From Flavobacteriales bacterium (lineage in GTDB: Bacteria > Bacteroidota > Bacteroidia > Flavobacteriales > TMED113): DNA of 37,574 bases. A program made the position numbers and the translations under genes. This document shows positions 16,648-25,723 of this stretch, piece by piece. Location of the stretch: NCBI GenBank assembly GCA_002698365.1, contig NZWM01000015.1, positions 1 to 37,574 of the forward strand. Reading direction: 5' to 3'. Position 1 is the first letter of the stretch. Every line of letters begins with the position of its first letter. The notes under the pieces were generated by a model, which ran no database searches, was not told the DNA's origin, and saw only the letters and a program-made list of their open reading frames with translations.

Positions 16648-16692
16648 AAGTATTTAAATAGGTAGGAGCTACGAAAGTATGTGGTCATTTAT
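16648..16692 (-). repeat. degenerate cassette repeat copy 22 (last clear one)
   Basis: ggtaggagctacgaaagtatgtggtcatttatttta. Confidence 0.55.
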
Positions 16693-17051
16693 TTTATAAG
16701 ATATTTTTTCTCTACAGATCCGTCATTATAGATGCATAACTGGAACCCCTTGCTTTTGGTTTCTCTTCCTAGCACGTCAATTTTTTTGATTAGTAATTTG
16801 GTGGTTGTTAATTCGTGTATAAATGAATAATTTTCACAATTTTTTTGACAATCTTCTAGTGTCCAAAAAGGCACCAATCCATCACATCCACCCCAGACAG
16901 ATTCTTCACATTGACCAGTCATTTGGTCAAAATAATATATTGGAATAGCTGCAAAGCACATTCCGGGATTAGGAATTGAACTACAGTCTTCGGTTACAAT
17001 TTGCCCAAAGCTTAAAAAAGGAGTAATGATAAGGATAAATAGTGTTTTCAT
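16689..17051 (-). CDS. secreted Kunitz/BPTI-type domain protein with T9SS-like CTD
   Basis: CSSIPNPGMCFAAIPIYYFDQMTGQCEESVWGGCDGLVPFWTLEDCQKNC (Cys spacing 8-15-7-11-3) then IDVLGRETKSKGFQLCIYNDGSVEKKYLIK. Confidence 0.85.
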   Translation of the reverse strand: MKTLFILIITPFLSFGQIVTEDCSSIPNPGMCFAAIPIYYFDQMTGQCEESVWGGCDGLVPFWTLEDCQKNCENYSFIHELTTTKLLIKKIDVLGRETKSKGFQLCIYNDGSVEKKYLIK

Positions 17052-17135
17052 TTATTCTATAATGCCTAAATACTAGAGAATTTATACCTTTTATCTAAAC
17101 CACAATCTTTTATAATCACTCATATCGCATATATT

Positions 17136-17465
17136 TTAATAAAGTAAATGTTTTTTACTTTTGTTTATCCAGCCCGCCTGTGATATATAATCTACAAAGT
17201 AAATTTTTAAATCAGCTTGTGATGCATAATCTACAAAGTAAATTTTTAAATCAGCTTGTGATGCATAATCTACAAAATGCCACCGCCCTTCATTTCGTGT
17301 TACTTGTGATGCATAATCTACTTTATATACTTTTATGTCAGCTTGTGATGCATAGTTTACCACATAAACTTTTAAATCAGCTTGTGATGCATAGTTTACT
17401 GTATGTATTTTTTGTGACAAAGTTATAAAAGGAAAAAATAGTGCTAGTATTAGTATGTTTTGCAT
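17136..17465 (-). CDS. YASQAD-repeat secreted protein (DUF6150 / 'septoil knot'-like)
   Basis: six repeats of VDYASQADLKIYF; ends AGWINKSKKHLLY. Confidence 0.75.
   Translation of the reverse strand: MQNILILALFFPFITLSQKIHTVNYASQADLKVYVVNYASQADIKVYKVDYASQVTRNEGRWHFVDYASQADLKIYFVDYASQADLKIYFVDYISQAGWINKSKKHLLY
17176..17410 (-). repeat. 39-bp (13-codon) intragenic tandem repeats
   Basis: gcttgtgatgcataatctacaaagtaaatttttaaatca iterated. Confidence 0.85.
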
Positions 17466-17547
17466 AATATTTAATTTTACTTAAATATAGTTTTTTCATC
17501 GATTAAATATAAACGAGTGATCCCACATTACTTACATCTTAGTCTTT

Positions 17548-17955
17548 TTAGGAAGTATTATCTTGAATTTCTTCATTTATTAAAACACCTTTTTTAAAAT
17601 TCAATATCAAATCTTTTTCAAAAACAGATTCATATCCCAGGTGGACATATTTTAGCATTTTGCCATGAGGTATTCGGATTTTTTCATTAAACCAATCTGC
17701 AAAAACTTCATTTTTTTCAGGAAACAAGTAACTTAAATCAACTTCATTGTGTCCCTTTAACCATCCTTTGAAATCAATCAAAAATAATTTTCTGTCTCGT
17801 ATTTCCCAAGTTCCTAAGTATCCCCTCCAACATGCGGTTGAGTGAAATACAAAATCAATGTCTTTTCTATTTTTTAAATAAGAAGATAGAGGTTCCGTTG
17901 CCATAAGCTGTCTCTGTCCTTTATAAAATACTATTTCTTTTATTTGTGCAGTCAT
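17548..17955 (-). CDS. hypothetical protein
   Basis: complete ORF. Confidence 0.7.
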   Translation of the reverse strand: MTAQIKEIVFYKGQRQLMATEPLSSYLKNRKDIDFVFHSTACWRGYLGTWEIRDRKLFLIDFKGWLKGHNEVDLSYLFPEKNEVFADWFNEKIRIPHGKMLKYVHLGYESVFEKDLILNFKKGVLINEEIQDNTS

Positions 17956-17972
17956 AATGACATTTGTGTTTT

Positions 17973-18437
17973 TTATACTCCACCTGAGTATATGAAAATA
18001 ATTATAAAAACTATTATAAAAATTATTTGTAAGTAGGATACAATTTTATTTTTTCCGCTCATTTCTTGCCATGTAAACGATGGGTTTTTTCGGTATAATA
18101 GAATCAATCCATGAAATTGATTGTTCAGATGATTTTTATAACACATAGAACAAAAAGCAACAGGATTTACAAGTCCTTTAATAAAAATATCAGGATTTAG
18201 CTCCGGGTATTTTAAATATTTTTTTATTTTTTTTGAGCAAGATTTACAGTTAAAAGTAAGTTTTTTGTCTTTTTCCAGTTTTCTTTCAAACTCTTCTCTT
18301 TTTTTTCTTTTCTCTTCAGCCTCCATTCGTGCCCAATTTTTGAGACTTCTTTCAAATTTTTCTCCTGTAGCTCCACAAAAAGGACAAGTCTTTGCAGATG
18401 AAGAGATTTTTGTTTTACAACTTGGACATGACACCAT
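17973..18437 (-). CDS. zinc-ribbon + TM protein
   Basis: MVSCPSCKTKISSSAKTCPFCGATGEKF; second CxxC pairs; C-terminal TM. Confidence 0.75.
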   Translation of the reverse strand: MVSCPSCKTKISSSAKTCPFCGATGEKFERSLKNWARMEAEEKRKKREEFERKLEKDKKLTFNCKSCSKKIKKYLKYPELNPDIFIKGLVNPVAFCSMCYKNHLNNQFHGLILLYRKNPSFTWQEMSGKNKIVSYLQIIFIIVFIIIFIYSGGV

Positions 18438-18519
18438 ACATCAAATATAATTGTTTTATCTCTGAAATAGAATTTCAAGAAAACAATAAGTTTATATTCT
18501 TTTTCAGTAATTTTATTAC

Positions 18520-18885
18520 ATGACATTTAAATTCATAACAATAATAGTGATGTCTTTCTTTTACGCTTTAATAGGCTTAAAGCATATTTTTGATCCGAAA
18601 TATTTTTTACCCATGATGCCTCCGTTTATTCCTTTCAAAAAATTCATGATATATATTACTGGATTATTAGAAATAGTTTTTGGTGTTGGTTTACTAATTG
18701 AAGATACTAGGTTTTATGCTGGAGTAGGTATAGTTATATTACTTCTGTTAGTTTTTCCTGCAAATATTTATATTGCTATTAATGATGAAGCCAGAAAAAA
18801 ATTAAAAGTAACTAAATTATTTGCTGTACTGAGATTATTTTTACAGTTACCATTAATTTATTTGGCATATTGGCATACTCTTTAA
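18520..18885 (+). CDS. DoxX-family membrane protein
   Basis: 4-TM ORF, FYALIGLKHIFDPKYFL...ITGLLEIVFGVGLLI. Confidence 0.75.
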   Translation: MTFKFITIIVMSFFYALIGLKHIFDPKYFLPMMPPFIPFKKFMIYITGLLEIVFGVGLLIEDTRFYAGVGIVILLLLVFPANIYIAINDEARKKLKVTKLFAVLRLFLQLPLIYLAYWHTL

Positions 18886-19811
18886 TTTATTAGATATTTT
18901 TTGTCTGCAGAACCATCATCGTAGATAAATATTTTAAAGTTTTTATTAGTGTTTTTTCTTCCAATGACGTCTATTGTTTTTATTAGGTTTTTATTCGAAG
19001 GCTTTTCAATAATTGAACTATTATTACAAGCATAAAACACAAAGTCTAAAGTATTATTTCCGGAGTTGGGTACCGCTAAAATATTATCATATTGATTATA
19101 ATAAATATCTGCGGGATTACTCAGGTTAGAGGCTACTAATTCCGTTTCAGAAAAATCAAAATTATACTTGTGTACAGCATTGGAACTCCAAGCCGATATA
19201 TAAAAATTACCACATTGATCCATACTTATTCCATCTAAATTGCCTAATCCGGTATTTATAATAGTGCTATAAGTTTCATTTATTAAATCGATTTCATATA
19301 TAGGAGCATTGTTACCCCAAAAGACAACAAGTAGTCGATCATTTATTGAGTCATAATAAGTTCCATTTGGATTTTTGCTAAAAGAACATATTTCATTATG
19401 CGAGTTTTCTTCAATACTATATTTATATAGTTTTTTGGCAGAAAAATCGGTAATAAATAAATTTACTTCACCCTCGTAATTCATTTGTGTAATTCCATTT
19501 AAAAATGAACCGTTTAGATTGTAATTTAATACTTGATCCCCGGTGCTGGTGTCATATCCTTTTAATCTTCCACCACTACATACATATATAATATTATTAA
19601 CTATTTCAAGTCCATGTGGTCCTGATCCTAAATTAGTAGCAAATACAGATAAATTATTATTTACATCTAGCTCTAAAATTTGACCATTATTTGAATTGGC
19701 AATAAAATAGCTACCTGTTAACACATTATATTCAATACTTTCAGGACCATTATAATTTTGGCTAAATGATAAACAAGGAATAATGATAAATAGGAATAAT
19801 AATTTTTTCAT
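18882..19811 (-). CDS. secreted NHL/SMP-30-like beta-propeller with T9SS-like CTD
   Basis: probable start at MKKLLFLFIIIPCLSFSQ; propeller-like repeats; IDVIGRKNTNKNFKIFIYDDGSADKKYLIN. Confidence 0.75.
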   Translation of the reverse strand: MKKLLFLFIIIPCLSFSQNYNGPESIEYNVLTGSYFIANSNNGQILELDVNNNLSVFATNLGSGPHGLEIVNNIIYVCSGGRLKGYDTSTGDQVLNYNLNGSFLNGITQMNYEGEVNLFITDFSAKKLYKYSIEENSHNEICSFSKNPNGTYYDSINDRLLVVFWGNNAPIYEIDLINETYSTIINTGLGNLDGISMDQCGNFYISAWSSNAVHKYNFDFSETELVASNLSNPADIYYNQYDNILAVPNSGNNTLDFVFYACNNSSIIEKPSNKNLIKTIDVIGRKNTNKNFKIFIYDDGSADKKYLIN

Positions 19812-19812
19812 A

Positions 19813-20025
19813 TTAACAACAACCACAGCTATTTTGAGTTGCTTGATTTTGATGTTTTTTAATTTTACAAGAATACATAGGATATTTTTTTATAAATATA
19901 TCTACTAAAACTGAATCTGGAAGACTATCATTACTTCCAAATTTAGTTCTTAGCACAAAAGCAAATTCTTCAACAGTATATAATTTATCTTCTATTTCTA
20001 ATGGGTTGTTGGTGTTTGTTATCAT
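19813..20025 (-). CDS. small soluble protein with C-terminal CGCC
   Basis: 70-aa ORF. Confidence 0.6.
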   Translation of the reverse strand: MITNTNNPLEIEDKLYTVEEFAFVLRTKFGSNDSLPDSVLVDIFIKKYPMYSCKIKKHQNQATQNSCGCC

Positions 20026-20077
20026 AATAATACTTTTTTATAGTACAAATATAATCTTTTAGTTAGCAAAAGGCTTT

Positions 20078-20317
20078 TTATATTTTATTATGAGTTCCAT
20101 CACAATAAGGAGGATTAGAGGTTTTTTTACAATTACATAGATAGATTTTTTTATCTTCTTTTTCAGTAAATATTTTAGGCACAAATTCATGCCCCCTGTG
20201 TGCTCCGTTGCAAAAGGGTTGTTTGTCTGATAAACCACAGGAACACCAAGCATATCTTTTATCTTTTGTCGCATCTACTGTTATAGGAGATTTACTACAT
20301 ATTTTAGGTAATTTCAT
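20078..20317 (-). CDS. CDGSH iron-sulfur domain protein (two motifs)
   Basis: CSCGLSDKQPFCNGAH and CNCKKTSNPPYCDGTH. Confidence 0.9.
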   Translation of the reverse strand: MKLPKICSKSPITVDATKDKRYAWCSCGLSDKQPFCNGAHRGHEFVPKIFTEKEDKKIYLCNCKKTSNPPYCDGTHNKI

Positions 20318-20329
20318 AGTATTTTAATT

Positions 20330-21343
20330 TCAGTTTGCAATTATAATTCTAGAACTGTGTATAAAGCCTTCTTCATTATTGTCCAACTTTACCATCTTCC
20401 AATTTCTTTCTTCACCAATAACTTCAAATCGTTCTAGAGTATCTATTGTTCTAATTATTTCTCCACCGGGACTCATCCTCATATTTGTCCATCCATCAGG
20501 ATCATTAATTTGATATAAGACCTTATCTGTATTAATAATAGTATCTTTTTTCATTATTCCATCGTCATCGTGAATACCATTTGGATGGGTTTCTTCAATA
20601 TCGTATTCTTTTCCAGCAGGTTCGGCATTTATTATTTCTATAACAGGCTTTCTATCCGGTTTTTCATATGGCGGATTTTCTAACGCTTCAACCATTATAG
20701 GAATGGCTATCAATATAAAAACAGCCGACATAAACACTTTTTTCACTAGACTATTATATTTATAAGAAAATGATTTTTCAATTTCGATATTATTGCTTTC
20801 AGGCAAAGATCTCCCCATTTTTTGATATATTATTTTACGATTACAATTATAACACGGGTAGATTTCATTATAGTGATACCAGTAATAATTATTTTTATAT
20901 CGCCGATCCCTTCCTCCACCTTTTTTAGTATGTGTATATCCAGAGGATGTTAATTTTATTTCTTTATTAATTCCTGTTTTCAATATTTGAGATAAACAGA
21001 ATTCACAACTTAGAAACAACCTCTTCCAAATTAAATATATCACCGAGATAAATATTATAATCATTCCTAGTCCATTGACACTGTCATTCACATCTAATAA
21101 CAAAAGCCATCCTCCAGCTAGAACACCAAAATAACTTACTGCATGTAGAAATGATAAAAGTATATTTATACGACGATTTAATCTACCTTGCCAACTATTA
21201 TCTCTTTCCCAATTATCTAGTAGGTCTTGTATGTGCGGAATATGTTTTTCAATGCCGTTCTTTAAATGAAATGGCACCTTATCCCAACTACCGTATTCTT
21301 TTTCAAATTTTTTTGCACTTCTCAGTAGGTTGTTGATAGACAT
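20330..21343 (-). CDS. membrane protein with C-terminal SH3b-like domain
   Basis: TM segments; DGWTNMRMSPGGEIIRTIDTLERFEVIGEERNWKMVKLDNNEEGFIHSSRI. Confidence 0.75.
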   Translation of the reverse strand: MSINNLLRSAKKFEKEYGSWDKVPFHLKNGIEKHIPHIQDLLDNWERDNSWQGRLNRRINILLSFLHAVSYFGVLAGGWLLLLDVNDSVNGLGMIIIFISVIYLIWKRLFLSCEFCLSQILKTGINKEIKLTSSGYTHTKKGGGRDRRYKNNYYWYHYNEIYPCYNCNRKIIYQKMGRSLPESNNIEIEKSFSYKYNSLVKKVFMSAVFILIAIPIMVEALENPPYEKPDRKPVIEIINAEPAGKEYDIEETHPNGIHDDDGIMKKDTIINTDKVLYQINDPDGWTNMRMSPGGEIIRTIDTLERFEVIGEERNWKMVKLDNNEEGFIHSSRIIIAN

Positions 21344-21352
21344 ACAGCAAAT

Positions 21353-21805
21353 TTATAAAACTTTTATCATATCATATTTATGCAATCCTTTCCTATAACC
21401 ATCCTCTGTAATTTTTGTTACTTGGAATCCGAATTTTTCATAAAACTTAAATGTGTGTTGGCTAGTATTTAATAATACATCTGATTTAGGATGCTTATTT
21501 GTTATTTTTTGAAGTCTATATTCGGTTAATCTATATCCGAATCCATTTTTATGATACCTTTTATCTACCATTCCCCACGTTAAATCAACAGTTTTTATTT
21601 TATCATTATAAGCATACCCTCCAGATCCAACTATTTGGCTCATCTCATTAAGGAGAACGTAGTATTTAATATCTTTTTTAAGTAAATAGCTTGAAAACAA
21701 CTTTTCTTCTGAATAATCAAAAAAAGTAGGGGTATTTGTTTTAAACACTGAAATACAGTCTTCAAAATAACTAGAGTGATATTTTTCAATTTTACAGAAA
21801 CTCAA
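21353..21805 (-). CDS. GNAT-family N-acetyltransferase
   Basis: VDKRYHKNGFGYRLTEYRLQKI...TFKFYEKFGFQVTK. Confidence 0.8.
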   Translation of the reverse strand: MSFCKIEKYHSSYFEDCISVFKTNTPTFFDYSEEKLFSSYLLKKDIKYYVLLNEMSQIVGSGGYAYNDKIKTVDLTWGMVDKRYHKNGFGYRLTEYRLQKITNKHPKSDVLLNTSQHTFKFYEKFGFQVTKITEDGYRKGLHKYDMIKVL

Positions 21806-21875
21806 ATTTTTTATCTAAAATGCACTCTAAGATAAGTGTTTTGAGATTATAAATTCTTATGCAAAAAACGAGCTT

Positions 21876-22925
21876 TTACTTTATAAGATATTTTTTGTCT
21901 GTGGAACCATCATCATAGATATGTAATTGAAAATTATCATTAAGTGTCTCCCTTCCAAGAAGATCGAGTACTTTAATTAATTTTTTTTCGATTATTTCAA
22001 ATTCATCATATGATGCAGAATTACAATTAATCAACCCAGAGGTATTATATTTGGAAACAAAGTTCCAAATTTCTTCCGAAGCATTTATGTCCATATTTCC
22101 AAAAGATCCTGGCCAATCATGACCACCATTAATAATTTTCAATTCTTCAATAGAAACACACTGGTCTCCATTTAACCATGAATATCGCTCTACAGTACTC
22201 CCATCAGATGTGTTAGTGTTAGGAACTGAATTTACAACAACATCATCAGTATTGTTATAATTAGACCAATAGGTTGTTATTTCATTAGCAGATAGATAAA
22301 GAGGCAAGTCATAATAGGTAAACCCATCATAGTTGGAATGAGGATTTTCATCATTTGTTCCAGGAATGAGCATCATGGCAGTGGGGTGTACTGGATCACA
22401 AGGACCCCACTCATATATATCATTTCTATAGTAATCTGCAAGCATACTCCCAGATACAGCAGCGAATGCAGCGATTTTATCGTTTAACCGACAACCTAAT
22501 TCATAAGAAAAAATAGCTCCCTCAGAGTAACCACAAGCATAAATACGACTTAAGTCAATTAAATATTCTTCATTTAAGTTGTTGATAATAGCTTCAATAA
22601 AGAATATGTCATCGTGATCAGTTGGTGCTTTATGTATCCAAGAAGTGGTGCCACCATCAGGATCTATAGCCCCCTGTGGATAAACCGCAATAAAATTAGC
22701 GGTATCAGCAATAGGTCTCATATCATTGGTGTAAATAAAATCATCGGCATACCCACTTCCGCCATGAAAGTTAAATAGTACAGGATATACAACTGTATTG
22801 TTGTAATTTTCAGGTAGATATATTATGTATTCTCTCTCTTGATTGTCAAAAAACATGTTTTCTGTAATTAATTGTTGTCCAAAATGTAAAAAAGGAATAA
22901 TAAGAAGTAATAATAGCTTTTTCAT
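21876..22925 (-). CDS. secreted PHB depolymerase/feruloyl esterase-like alpha/beta hydrolase with T9SS-like CTD
   Basis: YIIYLPENYNNTVVYPVLFNFHGGSG, ACGYSEGAIFSYELGC, GGHDWPG; LDLLGRETLNDNFQLHIYDDGSTDKKYLIK. Confidence 0.85.
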   Translation of the reverse strand: MKKLLLLLIIPFLHFGQQLITENMFFDNQEREYIIYLPENYNNTVVYPVLFNFHGGSGYADDFIYTNDMRPIADTANFIAVYPQGAIDPDGGTTSWIHKAPTDHDDIFFIEAIINNLNEEYLIDLSRIYACGYSEGAIFSYELGCRLNDKIAAFAAVSGSMLADYYRNDIYEWGPCDPVHPTAMMLIPGTNDENPHSNYDGFTYYDLPLYLSANEITTYWSNYNNTDDVVVNSVPNTNTSDGSTVERYSWLNGDQCVSIEELKIINGGHDWPGSFGNMDINASEEIWNFVSKYNTSGLINCNSASYDEFEIIEKKLIKVLDLLGRETLNDNFQLHIYDDGSTDKKYLIK

Positions 22926-22928
22926 AAT

Positions 22929-23114
22929 TTAATGAGTTTGAATTTTTATTGCTTTAATTTTTTTAACAGTTGTATCATTTTTAAAATGAGGTTCAAGTAT
23001 TTTCAGTTCTTTGTTAGAAAAGCCAGATTTTTCACTATTTATTTTCACATCATTTGTTGTTTCAATACAACTAAACCACGCTGTAAGTATAAGCATTAAA
23101 AATAATTTCCTCAT
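22929..23114 (-). CDS. small lipoprotein
   Basis: ORF track 22929..23159; likely start MRKLFLMLILTAWFSC. Confidence 0.55.
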   Translation of the reverse strand: MRKLFLMLILTAWFSCIETTNDVKINSEKSGFSNKELKILEPHFKNDTTVKKIKAIKIQTH

Positions 23115-23145
23115 TCTCTGGATATAAATATTGTAGTAATGATAG

Positions 23146-23688
23146 CTATTTAAGGACATTCACGGATATTTCATTTCGCCTATTAAAAAACTTATAAGGA
23201 GGATCATATACAAATAATTCAAATTTATTATTATGTGTAATATTATATTTTTTTAGTATTATTTTTAATTCTTCTATTTTTTGATTTTCTCTTTCGGTAT
23301 TACTATATCCAGAATATTTTATGACAGCTTTTTGGACATAATTAGTTTCTACGAACTTCACTTTTTCATTATTTGGTTTAGGAAGGTTTTCTTTATTATA
23401 TTTTTCAGGCATTCTAAACAACATTTCATCATTATTAAACAATCTTATTACCACTGGAGAAGTCATGGCAATTTCTTCAGTTCTCTCATTCGACCCAAAA
23501 ATATAATTTGCTAAAACACGAAACGATGAATCTTGAGTATCACTCTGTTCATCATTAATGTAGCTCGCAAATAATGCTGGGTTATATGCTCGTATTTCTA
23601 TTTTTTCTATTACTTTGATTACTTCGTATGTGCTAGCATCTTGTCCAAAATTTAAAAAAGGGAAAAGCAAAAGAAATAATTTTTTCAT
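23146..23688 (-). CDS. SOUL heme-binding-family protein
   Basis: YEVIKVIEKIEIRAYNPALFASY...EEIAMTSPVVIRL...MLFRMPEKY. Confidence 0.85.
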   Translation of the reverse strand: MKKLFLLLFPFLNFGQDASTYEVIKVIEKIEIRAYNPALFASYINDEQSDTQDSSFRVLANYIFGSNERTEEIAMTSPVVIRLFNNDEMLFRMPEKYNKENLPKPNNEKVKFVETNYVQKAVIKYSGYSNTERENQKIEELKIILKKYNITHNNKFELFVYDPPYKFFNRRNEISVNVLK

Positions 23689-23700
23689 ATTGTAAAGCTA

Positions 23701-25584
23701 TTATTTTATAATATATTTTTTTTCAACCGAACCATCATCGTAGATATGTAGTTGGAGTCCTGTATTTATACTTTTTCGACCCAAAACATCAATTGTATTA
23801 ACTAAACTTTTTTCAGGTTGATTGGGCTTATTTTCTAAATTACTCAACTCATCGAATAAAGACATTTGATTAAAAAAATTCCAAATTTCTTCACTAATAT
23901 TTACATCCATATTCCCTCCCCAACTACCTGGCCAATCGTGTCCACCATTAATAACTTTATATAGCCATACTTCATTTGTGGAATTTTCGCTTGAGTATAT
24001 ATGTCTTTCAATAATACTATTATCCCAGGTTATATTGTCAGGTATTGTATCAATCAATAAATTAGATAAATTATTTTGATTCACCCAGTATTCGATAATT
24101 GTTGGTATATCTAAGTAAACCCCCCATCCATCTTCATTTTGTGGGTCTCCATCATAATATGTTACATCATCATCAGTCCCATGGGTTTCAAAAATAGGTA
24201 CAGATTCAATGGGGTTGCAGTTGTTATAAATTTCTTCCATCATGGTTCCTGCAACTGGGGCAATTGCTCTAAATGTACCACTTGCTTGACACGCAAGAAG
24301 ATAGCTGAAGTCTCCACCATTTGACATGCCGGTTGAAAAAGTGTTTACAGTACTAAGTTGATGTATTTCTTGTAGGTATTCTGCAAGAGCAACTATAAAA
24401 CTCACATCATCAATTTCTATATTATTTTGAAAATCATAACCTACATTAAAAAAATTATTACCCCAATCATCTTGTGTCCCTTGTGGATAGCACACAGCGA
24501 ATCCATTTTCATCTGCTATGTCATTCATGCCACAGTATTCCATAATGTCAATTGCACTTCCACTGTATCCATGAAACACAAAAACTAAGGGAGCGTTTTC
24601 TTGAATGCCTGGCGGCATGTATAAAAGATATTCTCGATCTATTTTGTCCCAATTAAAAATTAATGGAGACAGACATGAACCATCATCAATTGTAGCAAAT
24701 TCATTATAATTATATGCACTTGAGTCTGTACATCCTGGAAACTCCCAATTACAAGCTTTTATATCTATTTCAAACGTAAAATACCCAAAAGACTCTTCCA
24801 CCTCATAGGGCCCATATTCTTGATTATTTATTGTCATTTCTATAGCGCCACCCTGCCAACCATCTCCATATAAATCCACCCCCATAAACATGTAACATCC
24901 AGACAATAAACATATTTGAGTTGTCGTATTTTGATAGTTATTATTTCCTTGAAAGCTTGCTGTGGCAGATGGATTGGGGCTTGTCCAATCTTCATAGTTA
25001 TATAAATCCCAGGTCATTTCACTGGCCCAGTCACCCGTTTGTGTTTCTATTATAACCAGAGTTTCTCCTTCTGCACAATCTGGATAATAACAAGACCCAT
25101 CATCGATGATAGCATTTGAATTGTAATTAGAAGCATTTATATCAGTACACCCCACATATGTCCATTGACACTCTAAATCATAATTAATTGAAAGCAAAGT
25201 GTAAAAACCATACCCATTTTCTGGTGAAATAAATAATGATTCATTACTAACAAAAGAATCATTAGTTTCTGTAAATTCAAGGTCAATGCCATCATTTGAT
25301 GAAACTTCGAGTAATCCCCCATTCCAGCCGTCCCCATAAGAGTCGGAAGCATTAATAGCATAGCACCCAGCAGGTAAACATATTACATCACTATATTCTT
25401 GATCATTGTCTTCACCTTGAAAACTTAGTAATTCATTTCCTTGGTTGTCAAAAATTTGCCAACTCATTTCTTCTGCCCATTCACCAGTAGTTGTTTGTAA
25501 AAGAATTTCATATTCTCCTTCAGTGCATTGAGATTTGAGAATAAAAGGAGCGATAATGATTAATAATAAATATAATTTTTTCAT
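23701..25584 (-). CDS. multidomain secreted esterase (two YGDGWxGG domains, GCTDxxAxNYN repeats, alpha/beta hydrolase, T9SS-like CTD)
   Basis: duplicated SYGDGWNGG/LYGDGWQGG; GCTDINASNYNSNAIIDDGSC; STGMSNGGDFSYLLAC; IDVLGRKSINTGLQLHIYDDGSVEKKYIIK. Confidence 0.85.
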   Translation of the reverse strand: MKKLYLLLIIIAPFILKSQCTEGEYEILLQTTTGEWAEEMSWQIFDNQGNELLSFQGEDNDQEYSDVICLPAGCYAINASDSYGDGWNGGLLEVSSNDGIDLEFTETNDSFVSNESLFISPENGYGFYTLLSINYDLECQWTYVGCTDINASNYNSNAIIDDGSCYYPDCAEGETLVIIETQTGDWASEMTWDLYNYEDWTSPNPSATASFQGNNNYQNTTTQICLLSGCYMFMGVDLYGDGWQGGAIEMTINNQEYGPYEVEESFGYFTFEIDIKACNWEFPGCTDSSAYNYNEFATIDDGSCLSPLIFNWDKIDREYLLYMPPGIQENAPLVFVFHGYSGSAIDIMEYCGMNDIADENGFAVCYPQGTQDDWGNNFFNVGYDFQNNIEIDDVSFIVALAEYLQEIHQLSTVNTFSTGMSNGGDFSYLLACQASGTFRAIAPVAGTMMEEIYNNCNPIESVPIFETHGTDDDVTYYDGDPQNEDGWGVYLDIPTIIEYWVNQNNLSNLLIDTIPDNITWDNSIIERHIYSSENSTNEVWLYKVINGGHDWPGSWGGNMDVNISEEIWNFFNQMSLFDELSNLENKPNQPEKSLVNTIDVLGRKSINTGLQLHIYDDGSVEKKYIIK

Positions 25585-25723
25585 AATGCTTTTTTAGTTT
25601 TTATTGAGCTAATAATTATACTCATTGAGCAACCAAATATAATTATTTTAACCTTTTATAGACCGAATAATAGTGGTGGTTTTTAGTTTTCAAAGTGTAA
25701 TAGGGTCTTTAAAGCTTAATAAT

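Noticed and set aside
439-16692. Classic integron with attC sites
   Set aside because: The repeat has no paired R''/L''-L'/R' arms (GTTAGTC only partially resembles GTTRRRY), is not palindromic overall, carries promoters, and no intI is present in the window.
439-16692. CRISPR array
   Set aside because: Repeats are interspersed by whole genes of 0.2-1.4 kb, not 25-40 bp spacers; no cas genes.
18224-18526. ORF 18224..18526 (-)
   Set aside because: Alternative frame of the zinc-ribbon gene 17973..18437, which has coherent CxxC motifs.
20059-20274. ORF 20059..20274 (-)
   Set aside because: Out-of-frame overlap of the clear CDGSH gene 20078..20317.
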